Shown here piece by piece: positions 26,309 through 34,856 of a DNA stretch of 64,000 bases. This DNA is from JABGQS01 sp963674545 (GTDB lineage Bacteria > Bacillota > Clostridia > Christensenellales > SZUA-584), in the NCBI GenBank assembly GCA_963674545.2, contig CAXXFB010000001.1, forward strand, positions 434,001 through 498,000, written 5' to 3'. The translations under genes were made by a program, and so were the position numbers. The stretch's first letter is position 1. The number at the start of each line of letters is the position of its first letter. The notes under the pieces are model-generated. The model was not told the DNA's origin. It did no database searches and was given only the letters and a program-made list of their open reading frames with translations.

Positions 26309-28165
26309 TTACTCGTTTTTGTCGTCGTCAACTACTTCATAGTCTGCGTCAACAACATCGTCTTCCTGCGGGGCTTCCTGCCCCGGGCCGCTTGTGCCAG
26401 CACCTGCTCCGCCCGCAGCCCCAGCATGGGTGTCTGCCTGGTTGTAAACTTTTCCGAATATCTCATAGGAAACTTCGCTCAGCTTATCTGTTGCACTCTT
26501 TATCATACCGGAGTCTTCACCGCCAAGAGCGCTCTTTACGTTTTCAATCTCAGTTTCGATCTTCGCCTTGTCATCTGCACTTACTTTATCGCCGAGGTCT
26601 TTGAGAGTCTTCTCTGTCTGGAACACCAGTGCATCAGCATTGTTTCTGATCTCTACCTTTTCTTTTTCCGCCTTATCTTCTTCAGCAAACTTTTCAGCGT
26701 CTTTAACAGCTTTGTCTATCTCATCGTCGGATAGGTTTGTCGAAGCCGTTATAGTGACTTTCTGTTCATTGCCTGTGCCAAGGTCTTTTGCGCTAACATG
26801 AACTATACCGTTTGCATCAATATCGAACGTTACCTCTATCTGAGGTACGCCACGCGGTGCCGGCGGTATACCCGTAAGGTTGAACCTTCCAAGGGTCTTA
26901 TTGTGTGACGCCATTTCGCGTTCGCCCTGAAGCACGTGTATTTCTACACTTGGCTGACCATCTGCAGCTGTCGAGAACACCTGACTCTTCTTTGTAGGTA
27001 TCGTCGTGTTCCTTTCAATAAGCTTTGTGAACACTCCGCCCAAAGTCTCTATACCAAGCGATAGCGGTGTTACGTCGAGAAGCACTATGTCATTAACATC
27101 TCCGCCGATTACGCCTGCCTGGATTGCTGCACCTATAGCTACGCATTCGTCCGGGTTTATGCCTTTGTACGGGTCTTTTCCGGCTATGGATTTAACCTTT
27201 GCCTGCACAGCGGGGATCCTTGTTGAGCCGCCGACCAGTATGACTCTTGCAAGATCAGACGGAGTTACGCCTGCGTCCTTCATTGCTTTGCTTGTCGGGC
27301 CTGCAGTCATTTCAACAAGATCGGATGTAAGTTCGTCGAACTTTGCGCGTGTCAGCGTCATATCAAGATGCTTAGGGCCTGTTGCATCTGCTGTGATAAA
27401 CGGCAGATTTATGTTTGCCTGAAGAACACCTGAGAGCTCTATCTTGGCTTTCTCTGCTGCTTCTTTCACACGCTGCATCGCCATTTTATCTTTAGATATA
27501 TCTACGCCTGAATCTTTTTTAAACTGGGCTACGATATAATCCATAACTTTATTATCGAAGTCGTCGCCGCCAAGGCGGTTGTTACCGTTGGTTGCAAGAA
27601 CTTCGAATACACCATCACCTATCTCGAGGATGGATACGTCGAAAGTGCCGCCGCCAAGGTCGAAGACAAGAATCTTCTGGTCATGGTCTTTTTCCATGCC
27701 GTAGGCAAGTGAAGCTGCCGTAGGTTCGTTGATTATACGAAGTACGTTTAGCCCTGCGATCTTTCCTGCGTCTTTAGTTGCCTGTCTTTGGCTGTCAGTG
27801 AAGTATGCAGGAACGGTTATTACGGCGTCCGTTATTTTGTCGCCAAGATAGCTTTCCGCATCTGTTTTCAGCTTCTGAAGTATCATCGCTGATATCTCCT
27901 GCGGGGAGTAATCTTTACCGTCTATCTTTACCTTTCTGTCTGTACCCATATCCCTTTTTATTGAGCTTATGGTCCTTTCAGGATTTGTGATAGCCTGGTT
28001 TTTAGCAACTTTACCTACCAGTCGTTCACCTGTATTAGAAAACGCAACTACAGACGGTGTTGTCCTGCTGCCTTCAGCGTTTGGTATAACAGTCGGCTCG
28101 CCGCCTTCCATTACAGCAACACACGAATTTGTCGTTCCAAGGTCTATTCCGATTATTTTTCCCAT
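26309..28165 (-). CDS. dnaK: Chaperone protein DnaK (Hsp70)
   Basis: ATP-driven folding chaperone. The nucleotide-binding domain begins KIIGIDLGTTNSCVAVMEGG and carries DLGGGTFDVSILEIGDG and VILVGGSTRIPAVQ. The substrate-binding domain starts near residue 360 (DVTPLSLGIETLGG), followed by the helical lid and the Gly/Ala-rich, acidic tail ending DADYEVVDDDKNE. 618 residues is normal. AGGAGG precedes the ATG. Regulated with hrcA, grpE and dnaJ by HrcA. Confidence 0.98.
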   Translation of the reverse strand: MGKIIGIDLGTTNSCVAVMEGGEPTVIPNAEGSRTTPSVVAFSNTGERLVGKVAKNQAITNPERTISSIKRDMGTDRKVKIDGKDYSPQEISAMILQKLKTDAESYLGDKITDAVITVPAYFTDSQRQATKDAGKIAGLNVLRIINEPTAASLAYGMEKDHDQKILVFDLGGGTFDVSILEIGDGVFEVLATNGNNRLGGDDFDNKVMDYIVAQFKKDSGVDISKDKMAMQRVKEAAEKAKIELSGVLQANINLPFITADATGPKHLDMTLTRAKFDELTSDLVEMTAGPTSKAMKDAGVTPSDLARVILVGGSTRIPAVQAKVKSIAGKDPYKGINPDECVAIGAAIQAGVIGGDVNDIVLLDVTPLSLGIETLGGVFTKLIERNTTIPTKKSQVFSTAADGQPSVEIHVLQGEREMASHNKTLGRFNLTGIPPAPRGVPQIEVTFDIDANGIVHVSAKDLGTGNEQKVTITASTNLSDDEIDKAVKDAEKFAEEDKAEKEKVEIRNNADALVFQTEKTLKDLGDKVSADDKAKIETEIENVKSALGGEDSGMIKSATDKLSEVSYEIFGKVYNQADTHAGAAGGAGAGTSGPGQEAPQEDDVVDADYEVVDDDKNE

Positions 28166-28189
28166 TTGTCGTTCCTCCTATTTATAAAA

Positions 28190-28759
28190 TTATTTACTTA
28201 CTATTACCATGCTGTGGCGCAGTATCTTATCGCCAAGCATATATCCTTTTTGCACTACCTGCACAACTGTGTCCGGTGCTACTCCCTCTTCAGAAGGCGC
28301 CTGCTGTATCGCCTGATGGAGGTTCGGATCAAACGGCTCTCCTTCAGCAGGTATTTCCTTTACACCCATTGAAGACAGTATGTCCGATAGCTGCTTATAT
28401 ACCATTAACACACCTTCAGCCAGTGCCTTGTCCTTCGAATCTTCAACGTGACTCAGCGCCCGTTCAAAGTTGTCCATTACAGGCAGTATCTTTACTACAG
28501 TTTCTGCGCAGCCGTCCTGGATCGCACAAGAAACAGCGGCCTGATTTCTCTTCTTGAAATTGTTGAATTCACTGAATGTGCGCTGATAGCTGTCAAGGTA
28601 TGTGTCCCTTTCCTTTTGAAGCGCTTCCATCGCTTTTTTCATCTTTTCAATATGCTTATCATCCGTTTTTTTAACTTTTTCATTTTTTATTTCAGCGTCG
28701 GCTTCTGCCGTTCTGTTATTTTCTTCGCTTTCCTGCTTTTTAATCTTGTCTTCTTGCAT
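28190..28759 (-). CDS. grpE: Nucleotide exchange factor GrpE
   Basis: Releases ADP from DnaK and acts as a thermosensor. A charged, low-complexity N-terminus and long helix (residues ~1-90) precede the beta-domain with VVKILPVMDNFERAL and the C-terminal VVQVVQKGYMLGDKILRHSMVIVSK. About 189 residues. Two adjacent ATGs are possible; the second (28759) has the better five-base spacing from GGAGG. It lies between hrcA and dnaK. Confidence 0.96.
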   Translation of the reverse strand: MQEDKIKKQESEENNRTAEADAEIKNEKVKKTDDKHIEKMKKAMEALQKERDTYLDSYQRTFSEFNNFKKRNQAAVSCAIQDGCAETVVKILPVMDNFERALSHVEDSKDKALAEGVLMVYKQLSDILSSMGVKEIPAEGEPFDPNLHQAIQQAPSEEGVAPDTVVQVVQKGYMLGDKILRHSMVIVSK

Positions 28760-28771
28760 CATTTCCTCCGC

Positions 28772-29824
28772 TTATTTTTTGTCACATTCATCAAGTCCTG
28801 CAAAATCTGACAGTATACTGTTCAGACTGTTGCTCACGTATCCTAGTATAGACACTATTTTTGCATAGTCCATTCTTGTCGGACCTATTACACCGAACGA
28901 GCCAAGCGATTTGCCTCCGACCTTGTAAGTAGCCGTCACTACACTCATGTCCTTTAATTCCTCAGCCTCGTTCTCCTGCCCGATAGTAACTGAAAACTCG
29001 AGCTGTGTCACTTTTTTCATCATGTCATACAGCATATCCCTTGTTTCGAGCACAGATAAAAAGCTCCTTGCTTTTTCTACACTCATAAAGGATGGGAAGT
29101 CTATTATATTTTGCGTTCCTCCAAGGACTATTCCTTGCCGCCCGTGCGGTTCTACACTCGTCTCTATCGCAGACATTATATCTGTTACGAATTCTCTATT
29201 GCCTTTTACGTTTTCTTCAAGGCCAGCAATCAAATCCTTCTCGGCCTCTTCAAGCGTTTTGCCAGCTAGTTTTTCCGTAAGAAGATTAGAAATCATCACC
29301 ATTACGTCAGTAGATATATCGATCGGCACAGAGATAACCGTATCATTCACAAGACCTGCGTCAGTTACTACCAGCAGCACTGCTCTTCGATCTGTTATTT
29401 TTACTATCTGTATACTTTTAATAACAGACTTTTTAAGCTGTGGCCGCAGCACCATCGATATCTGGTGCGTTGTTTTCGATAGTACCTGGGCAGCCTTTTC
29501 CATTACCTGCTCTATTTCAGACATCCTGTCTTCAAAATAGCTCCGTATCAACTCTGCTTCCTTCGCATTAAGCTTAGATATTTTCATCAGTCTGTCTACG
29601 TAATACCTATATGCTTTGTGCGATGGTATTCTTCCCGCCGACGTATGCGGCTGCACAAGAAAACCAAGCTCTTCTAAATCTGCCATCTCATTTCTTATTG
29701 TAGCGGAGCTAAAGTCAATATCGTTCTTCTTTGAAATCGTCCTTGAGCCAACAGGAAAACCGGTCATGATGTAATCATCTATGACTGTTTTTAATATGCA
29801 CAGTTTCCTTTCACTTAAGTCCAT
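28772..29824 (-). CDS. hrcA: Heat-inducible transcription repressor HrcA
   Basis: Represses class I heat-shock operons by binding CIRCE, with GroEL as titrating chaperone. The N-terminal winged helix has RKLCILKTVIDDYIMTGFPVGS and SSATIRNEMADLEELGFL; the C-terminal GAF-like domain has GVIGPTRMDYAKIVSILGYVS. I use the ATG at 29824 (AAAGGGG upstream; about 350 residues), because the longer frame would run back through CIRCE and the -10. It is the first gene of the operon and autoregulates. Confidence 0.96.
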   Translation of the reverse strand: MDLSERKLCILKTVIDDYIMTGFPVGSRTISKKNDIDFSSATIRNEMADLEELGFLVQPHTSAGRIPSHKAYRYYVDRLMKISKLNAKEAELIRSYFEDRMSEIEQVMEKAAQVLSKTTHQISMVLRPQLKKSVIKSIQIVKITDRRAVLLVVTDAGLVNDTVISVPIDISTDVMVMISNLLTEKLAGKTLEEAEKDLIAGLEENVKGNREFVTDIMSAIETSVEPHGRQGIVLGGTQNIIDFPSFMSVEKARSFLSVLETRDMLYDMMKKVTQLEFSVTIGQENEAEELKDMSVVTATYKVGGKSLGSFGVIGPTRMDYAKIVSILGYVSNSLNSILSDFAGLDECDKK

Positions 29825-29844
29825 ATACTTCGCCCCTTTGTTTG

Positions 29845-29871
29845 TTAGCACTCTTGCCTGACGAGTGCTAA
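29845..29871 (-). promoter_or_regulatory. CIRCE operator (HrcA binding site)
   Basis: A perfect CIRCE element: TTAGCACTC, nine spacer bases, GAGTGCTAA (29845-29853 and 29863-29871). It sits between the promoter and the hrcA start, so bound HrcA blocks the whole hrcA-grpE-dnaK-dnaJ-prmA-rsmE-mtaB-HIT unit. Confidence 0.97.
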
Positions 29872-29883
29872 TATAACGATATA

Positions 29884-29912
29884 AAAATAACACTTATTGC
29901 CTTCAAAGTCAA
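29884..29912 (-). promoter_or_regulatory. Sigma-A promoter of the hrcA operon
   Basis: On the minus strand TTGACT (29907-29912), 17 bases, TATTTT (29884-29889). Transcription would begin at about the outer edge of CIRCE, placing the operator at +1, as usual for HrcA-controlled promoters. Confidence 0.75.
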
Positions 29913-29928
29913 TACTACAGGCCTATAT

Positions 29929-31050
29929 TCACATATTTTTCATAAATTTTAATATGAGAGTATTTTGAAGATCGAATCCTTTTAAAGTCGGGTAAATACC
30001 TCTGTTATCTCTTGTTATAAGACCATCTTTTAATGAAGAAATAACAGACTGTTTATATACAAACATAAGGTCTTTTTCAAAACTGATTTTGTAATCTTCA
30101 AAGCTTATCCCATCAGCAAGACGCAGATGAAGCATTATATACTCCTGCTCTCTGTCTGGCAGCGATAAATCTGTCTTTTCTTCAAAAGGTATATTGCCTT
30201 TCGTTATAGCTTCTATATATTCATTTAATTTAGTAATATTAGTTCGCCTGCTATTGATATCATATGAACTTGCAGATAAGCCAAGACCGATATATTCACT
30301 CCCGTTCCAGTATTTTAAATTGTGTTTACATTCATAGCCCGGCTGCGCAAAGTTGGATGTCTCATAGTGCCTGTATCCGGCTGCTGTAAGCAGCTTTACA
30401 GCGTCATGATACATCTGCCTGTCCGTTTCATCTTCTATGCCGCTAAAAGTACTGTAGAGCTTTGTGCCTTCCTCAAGTTTAAGCGAATAGCATGAAATAT
30501 GCTGTGGCGCAAGCTTAATGAGCCGGTTTATTGTTTCTCTGTAATTTTCAACACTTTGACTGGGCAGCCCGAATATCGTATCTACATTTACATTCCCGAT
30601 ATGCGTTTGTGCAAGCTCATAAGCTTTAAGAAAATCCTCATACGTATGGCGTCTTCCTATAGCATCAAGCACACTATTATCGTGCGACTGCATACCGATA
30701 CTTATTCTGTTTATCCCGTTCTCAGCATAAGCTCTTATCAAATCTTCATCAACTGATTCGGGATTCACTTCTATCGTAAACTCATCGGTATCTATATTTA
30801 TAACATCTCTTAAACCGTTTATTAATTTTTTTATTTGCCATAACGACAAAATAGACGGAGTTCCTCCGCCTATAAAAACTGTGTCTACAATATGTTTATT
30901 TATGTATTCTCTTTGCAAATGCGCTTCTTTTATAACAGCTTCTATGTAAGCTTCTGTTTCATTAAGCCTGTCCGGGTATGATGTAAAGTCGCAATAGAAA
31001 CATTTCCTTGCACAAAATGGTATGTGAACGTATAGTCCAAGCTTATTCAT
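29929..31050 (-). CDS. hemW: Heme chaperone HemW-type radical SAM protein
   Basis: Radical-SAM protein of the HemN-like group; HemW members bind and deliver heme and lack coproporphyrinogen oxidase activity. The cluster motif is CARKCFYCDF. The VFIGGGTPS, EVNPESVDE and NRISIGMQS segments are characteristic. The length of 373 is that of HemW, shorter than true HemN. The ATG overlaps the lepA stop (TGATG), as in most Firmicutes. Older databases often mislabel it as an oxygen-independent coproporphyrinogen oxidase. Confidence 0.92.
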   Translation of the reverse strand: MNKLGLYVHIPFCARKCFYCDFTSYPDRLNETEAYIEAVIKEAHLQREYINKHIVDTVFIGGGTPSILSLWQIKKLINGLRDVINIDTDEFTIEVNPESVDEDLIRAYAENGINRISIGMQSHDNSVLDAIGRRHTYEDFLKAYELAQTHIGNVNVDTIFGLPSQSVENYRETINRLIKLAPQHISCYSLKLEEGTKLYSTFSGIEDETDRQMYHDAVKLLTAAGYRHYETSNFAQPGYECKHNLKYWNGSEYIGLGLSASSYDINSRRTNITKLNEYIEAITKGNIPFEEKTDLSLPDREQEYIMLHLRLADGISFEDYKISFEKDLMFVYKQSVISSLKDGLITRDNRGIYPTLKGFDLQNTLILKFMKNM

Positions 31051-32843
31051 CAGTCCATCTTAAGCACAGACATGAACGCCTCTGAAGGCACCTGTACGCT
31101 GCCAACCTGTCTCATGCGCTTTTTTCCTTCCTTTTGCTTCTCAAGCAGCTTTTTCTTCCTCGTTATATCACCGCCGTAGCACTTGGCAAGAACGTCTTTT
31201 CTCATTGCTTTTACTGTTTCTCTTGCAATAATCTTGCCGCCTATAGCCGCCTGAATAGGTATCTCGAACATCTGCCTTGGTATTGCAGTCTTCAGCTTCT
31301 CCGCTATGCTCCTGCCCCTTGCGTACGCTTTGTCTCTGTGCACTATTATTGACAGCGCATCGCACATTTCACCATTAAGCAGCATATCCAGCTTTACAAG
31401 GTCACTCTTCTGGTAGCCTTTAAGCTCATAATCAAGAGATGCATATCCCCTTGTCCTTGATTTCAGAGAATCAAAAAAGTCATAGATGATTTCGTTTAAC
31501 GGCAGGTCATAGTGTATCATCACTCGTGTTGCTTCTATATATTCCATGTTTTTGAACGTCCCGCGCTTTTCCTGACACAGATCCATGACCGCTCCGACAT
31601 ATTCCTCCGGCGTCATTATGCTGGCTGAAGTCATCGGCTCTTCCATATAGTCTATATTGGCAGCAGGCGGAAGGTTTGTCGGATTATCAACTACAACTTT
31701 ATCGCCTTTCAAAGTCGTTACATGATAGCTGACCCCCGGTGCAGTCGTTACAAGATTAAGGTCAAATTCCCTCTCCAGACGCTCCTGTATTATCTCCATA
31801 TGTAGAAGTCCAAGGAATCCGCATCTGAATCCAAACCCCAGCGCGACAGATGTTTCCGGCTCATATATCAACGAAGCGTCGTTAAGCTCCAGCTTTGCCA
31901 GAGCTTCTTTTAAATCTTCGTAATCTGCACCGTCAGCCGGATATATACCACAGAAAACCATCGGCGTTACTACTTTATAGCCGGGCAATGCTTCTTTTGC
32001 TCCATTGACAGCATTCGTAATTGTATCACCTACTCTAGTATCTGACACGTTCTTTATGCTTGCAGCTACATAACCCACCTCTCCCGCTTCCAACGATTTC
32101 GTCTGGAGAAGCGCAGGCAGGAAAACCCCGACTTCAGTTACTTCGAAATTTTTGCCTGTCGACATGAACTTTATCATATCACCAGGCTCAATTTTACCAT
32201 CCTGAAGCCTAATATAGCTTATTGCCCCTTTATAGTTATCATAAAAAGAATCGAATATCAGCGCTTTCAGCGGTTTTTCAGCATCTCCGGACGGCGGCGG
32301 AAGCTTTGTCACAATAGCTTTTAAAACTTCATCTATTCCTAAACCTTCTTTTGCGCTTATCCTCGGCGCATCTGAAGTATCTATCCCTAAAACATCCTCT
32401 ATCTCCTGACAGATTTCATCAGGACGTGCTGAAACAAGGTCTATCTTGTTTATTACAGGTATTATCTCAAGGTTGTTGTCCATTGCGAGGTATACATTTG
32501 CAAGCGTCTGTGCTTCGATGCCCTGGGTAGCGTCAACAACAAGAACAGCCCCCTCACAGGCAGCCATGCTCCTTGAAACTTCGTAAGTGAAATCTACATG
32601 TCCCGGCGTGTCGATAAGGTTAAGCGTATACTCTTTGCCTTCGAAGTTATAGATCATCCTTACGGCTTGTGATTTTATTGTAATGCCACGTTCCTGCTCC
32701 AGCTCCATCGTGTCCAATACCTGTTCATGCATATCACGGGAAGATATCGTATTGGTTTTTTCGATAAGACGGTCTGCTAGAGTAGACTTACCGTGGTCGA
32801 TATGTGCGATTATACAGAAATTTCTGTATCTTTCCTGGCCCAT
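31050..32843 (-). CDS. lepA: Elongation factor 4, back-translocating GTPase LepA
   Basis: Ribosome-associated GTPase that resembles EF-G and aids initiation and 30S biogenesis. The G domain has AHIDHGKSTLADRL, DTPGHVDF and NKIDL. EF-G-like domains follow, and the unique C-terminal domain ends GSVQVPSEAFMSVLKMD. About 597 residues from the ATG at 32843, which has GGAGGGG upstream. A TTG start 18 bases earlier is less likely because its ribosome site would be inside the coding sequence. hemW follows with a one-base overlap. Confidence 0.97.
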   Translation of the reverse strand: MGQERYRNFCIIAHIDHGKSTLADRLIEKTNTISSRDMHEQVLDTMELEQERGITIKSQAVRMIYNFEGKEYTLNLIDTPGHVDFTYEVSRSMAACEGAVLVVDATQGIEAQTLANVYLAMDNNLEIIPVINKIDLVSARPDEICQEIEDVLGIDTSDAPRISAKEGLGIDEVLKAIVTKLPPPSGDAEKPLKALIFDSFYDNYKGAISYIRLQDGKIEPGDMIKFMSTGKNFEVTEVGVFLPALLQTKSLEAGEVGYVAASIKNVSDTRVGDTITNAVNGAKEALPGYKVVTPMVFCGIYPADGADYEDLKEALAKLELNDASLIYEPETSVALGFGFRCGFLGLLHMEIIQERLEREFDLNLVTTAPGVSYHVTTLKGDKVVVDNPTNLPPAANIDYMEEPMTSASIMTPEEYVGAVMDLCQEKRGTFKNMEYIEATRVMIHYDLPLNEIIYDFFDSLKSRTRGYASLDYELKGYQKSDLVKLDMLLNGEMCDALSIIVHRDKAYARGRSIAEKLKTAIPRQMFEIPIQAAIGGKIIARETVKAMRKDVLAKCYGGDITRKKKLLEKQKEGKKRMRQVGSVQVPSEAFMSVLKMD

Positions 32844-32884
32844 GTGCCCTTTCCCCTCCAATTGCTTATAAAAAGTCTAGGACT

Positions 32885-32913
32885 ATAATATATAAAACGT
32901 GTATAAAAAGCAA
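32885..32913 (-). promoter_or_regulatory. Promoter of lepA-hemW
   Basis: Minus-strand TTGCTT (32908-32913), 17 bases, TATTAT (32885-32890), about 40 bases upstream of the lepA ATG. Confidence 0.65.
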
Positions 32914-33088
32914 TCAGTTCTTTTTTTATTATCTGCATCAAATTTTAAGAACATTAAAAATTTCAAATGCAGTTCTAGCTATATAAATAGTTTTAATATG
33001 TTTTCTTTGTCACTTCATTGTTGCATGCATTAATCACTTTATGTTATTTTATCTATAATATATAATTTAATTTTTAGGTGGAATATTT

Positions 33089-33904
33089 ATGACATATAGT
33101 GATTTTTGCAATCTTTATAAAGAAAAAGATTTTATTTGGATAAAAAGTAAAGAAATGGACATCGGCGGCGGTATAGTAAGAATTGAAGATATTAATACAC
33201 TTGATGAATTCGATAATATTGACAAAGTTATGATTTCAGGCTTGAGGCAGGATACATTTGAATATTTCATTAGCAAATATGGAAAAAGAATTAAGTTTTT
33301 AAAGTTTTTTAAAAACAAAATGGTTGAAGATTTTTCACTACTTTCGTCGTTAGAGAATGTTGAATATATTGATTTTTTCATCAATCAAAGAGCAACGAAT
33401 CTTTGGAATATGTCAAACAATAAACATCTCTGCGGATTGGCAATAGATGATTTTACAAGGTTGCATTCACTTAAAGGTATTGAAACGGCTCCTTCGCTTG
33501 AATACCTTCATTTTGGTGACAAAATATGGAGAAAATCCATTTTGACTGACCTTGATCCACTACTTAAGACAAAATTAGTAGGGTTTTCATTTAATGGTAA
33601 GGCAATAGAAAACAATGATATACTTATTTTGTCAAAAATTAAAAGTTTAAAACATTTTAACTGTCCAACAAATCTTTACACAACAGAAGATATTGCTAAA
33701 TTAGTAGCTACTTTCCCACAACTTGAAGGCTATGCCTTAAGACCTTATGTTAAATTTGACAGAGAATGTATTCAATATGCAGACATCTTGATATGCGGCA
33801 AAAGAAAACCTTTTCTATATTCTGATAAAGATAAAAATAGAATTGATAATTATGCCAAAAAATTTTATGAATTAGTTGAATATTATAAACATAATGTTGT
33901 TTAA
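33089..33904 (+). CDS. Leucine-rich-repeat-like protein of unknown function
   Basis: A 271-residue product I cannot assign to a named family. Its middle section repeats a leucine/phenylalanine ladder (IKFLKFFKNK, VEYIDFFIN, KHLCGLAIDD, PSLEYLHFGD, KLVGFSFNGKAI, KSLKHFNCPT), the look of irregular leucine-rich repeats. It lacks a signal peptide or membrane segment, so is probably cytoplasmic. The coding DNA is clearly more AT-rich (runs of AAA, ATT, TTT) than all its neighbours, and the gene sits alone on the plus strand between lepA and a LUD gene, suggesting lateral acquisition. AGGTGG precedes the ATG. An immunity or adaptor role is possible but unsupported. Confidence 0.6.
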   Translation: MTYSDFCNLYKEKDFIWIKSKEMDIGGGIVRIEDINTLDEFDNIDKVMISGLRQDTFEYFISKYGKRIKFLKFFKNKMVEDFSLLSSLENVEYIDFFINQRATNLWNMSNNKHLCGLAIDDFTRLHSLKGIETAPSLEYLHFGDKIWRKSILTDLDPLLKTKLVGFSFNGKAIENNDILILSKIKSLKHFNCPTNLYTTEDIAKLVATFPQLEGYALRPYVKFDRECIQYADILICGKRKPFLYSDKDKNRIDNYAKKFYELVEYYKHNVV

Positions 33905-33927
33905 TTTTTATAGTATTTATTTATAGA

Positions 33928-33933
33928 TATAAT
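33928..33933 (+). promoter_or_regulatory. Candidate -10 box upstream of the LUD gene
   Basis: A perfect TATAAT in the 51-base AT-rich gap before the LUD gene. The -35 region is not recognisable. With GTGGAGG near 33941-33947 it could drive the LUD/MIase-like pair. Confidence 0.35.
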
Positions 33934-33955
33934 ATTTAATAGTGGAGGAATTTAT

Positions 33956-34570
33956 ATGGATAAAATCCAAAAGTGCCTTGATGCCTTGAACAAAAAGGGA
34001 TTCCATGCGCTAAGTGTGCCTGACAAAGAAACGGCGGTAGAGAAAGTTTTTGAAATAATAGGTAAGGAAGAAACAGTTGGAGCGGGCGGAAGCATGACAC
34101 TAGAAGAAACGGGTGTTGTCGATGCGCTGCTCAGAAGAGGCAACACCGTCTATTCCAGCAATGTAGCGAAAAAAACAGGCATGGACAAGGACGAGGCTAG
34201 GAAACAAGCAATGATTGCAGATGTGTTTCTTTCGTCCACTAATGCACTTACGCTTGAAGGCGACCTTATAAACATCGACGCTATCGGGAACAGAGTGGCC
34301 GGTATGTTCTATGGGCCTGACAAGGTCGTTATAGTAACCGGAAGGAACAAGCTTACCGAAAATCCTCATACTGCTATTCGCCGCATTAAAGATATCGCCT
34401 GCCCATTGAATACAAAAAGACTGGGGCTTGATACACCCTGCGCCATAACAGGCAAATGCAACGAGTGCAGCAGCGCCAAGCGCATATGCAATGTAACAGT
34501 CAGGATTGTGTATCCGCCCTGGGGTAAACAGATTCACGTTATAATAATAGACGACGACTACGGGTTCTAG
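33956..34570 (+). CDS. LUD-domain protein (LutC/YkgG-related)
   Basis: Member of the LUD (lactate-utilisation, DUF162) family. Conserved features are VGAGGSMTLEETGV near residues 41-54, the STNALTLEGDLINIDAIGNRVA block, and GPDKVVIVTG. The C-terminus carries a cysteine cluster (TPCAITGKCNECSSAKRIC) found in a clostridial LUD subgroup and suitable for metal or iron-sulfur binding. No lutA or lutB neighbour is present, so lactate oxidation cannot be inferred. GGAGG precedes the ATG. 204 residues. Confidence 0.85.
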   Translation: MDKIQKCLDALNKKGFHALSVPDKETAVEKVFEIIGKEETVGAGGSMTLEETGVVDALLRRGNTVYSSNVAKKTGMDKDEARKQAMIADVFLSSTNALTLEGDLINIDAIGNRVAGMFYGPDKVVIVTGRNKLTENPHTAIRRIKDIACPLNTKRLGLDTPCAITGKCNECSSAKRICNVTVRIVYPPWGKQIHVIIIDDDYGF

Positions 34571-34574
34571 AATT

Positions 34575-34856
34575 ATGAAAATACTTGCAATAGAAAAAGA
34601 AATACCGGGCGCTGATTGGTCTAAAAGCGAACAGATACTTCTTAATGAAGCTCTGCATGTAAAAGGACTTATGGGACAGGGTATAATAAAAGAGATATAC
34701 TTCAACGAAGAAAACTGCGCTGTTATAATACTGGAAAGCGAAAGCGTCGAATATGCAAAAGCCGTCCTTTCACATCTGCCTCTAGTTGTAGCTCGCCTTA
34801 TTGAATTTGAAATGATGGAGCTTAGGCGCTATACGGGGTTTGAACGCATCAAATGA
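34575..34856 (+). CDS. Small MIase-like (muconolactone isomerase-fold) protein
   Basis: A 93-residue ferredoxin-like-fold protein resembling a family annotated as muconolactone delta-isomerase-like. Hallmarks are the start MKILAIEKE, GIIKEIYFNEE, AVIILESESVEYAKAVLSHLPLV and the end LRRYTGFERI. True activity is unknown. It starts five bases after the LUD stop with no clear ribosome site, so is probably translated by coupling. Its last eight bases overlap the 3' end of the convergent ribF gene. Confidence 0.7.
   Translation: MKILAIEKEIPGADWSKSEQILLNEALHVKGLMGQGIIKEIYFNEENCAVIILESESVEYAKAVLSHLPLVVARLIEFEMMELRRYTGFERIK

Noticed and set aside
29929..31050. Oxygen-independent coproporphyrinogen oxidase (HemN)
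   Set aside because: Length, the CxxxCxxC context and lepA linkage fit HemW rather than HemN.
33956..34570. LutC of a lactate oxidation operon
   Set aside because: No lutA or lutB adjacent, so the LUD domain alone does not support lactate use.
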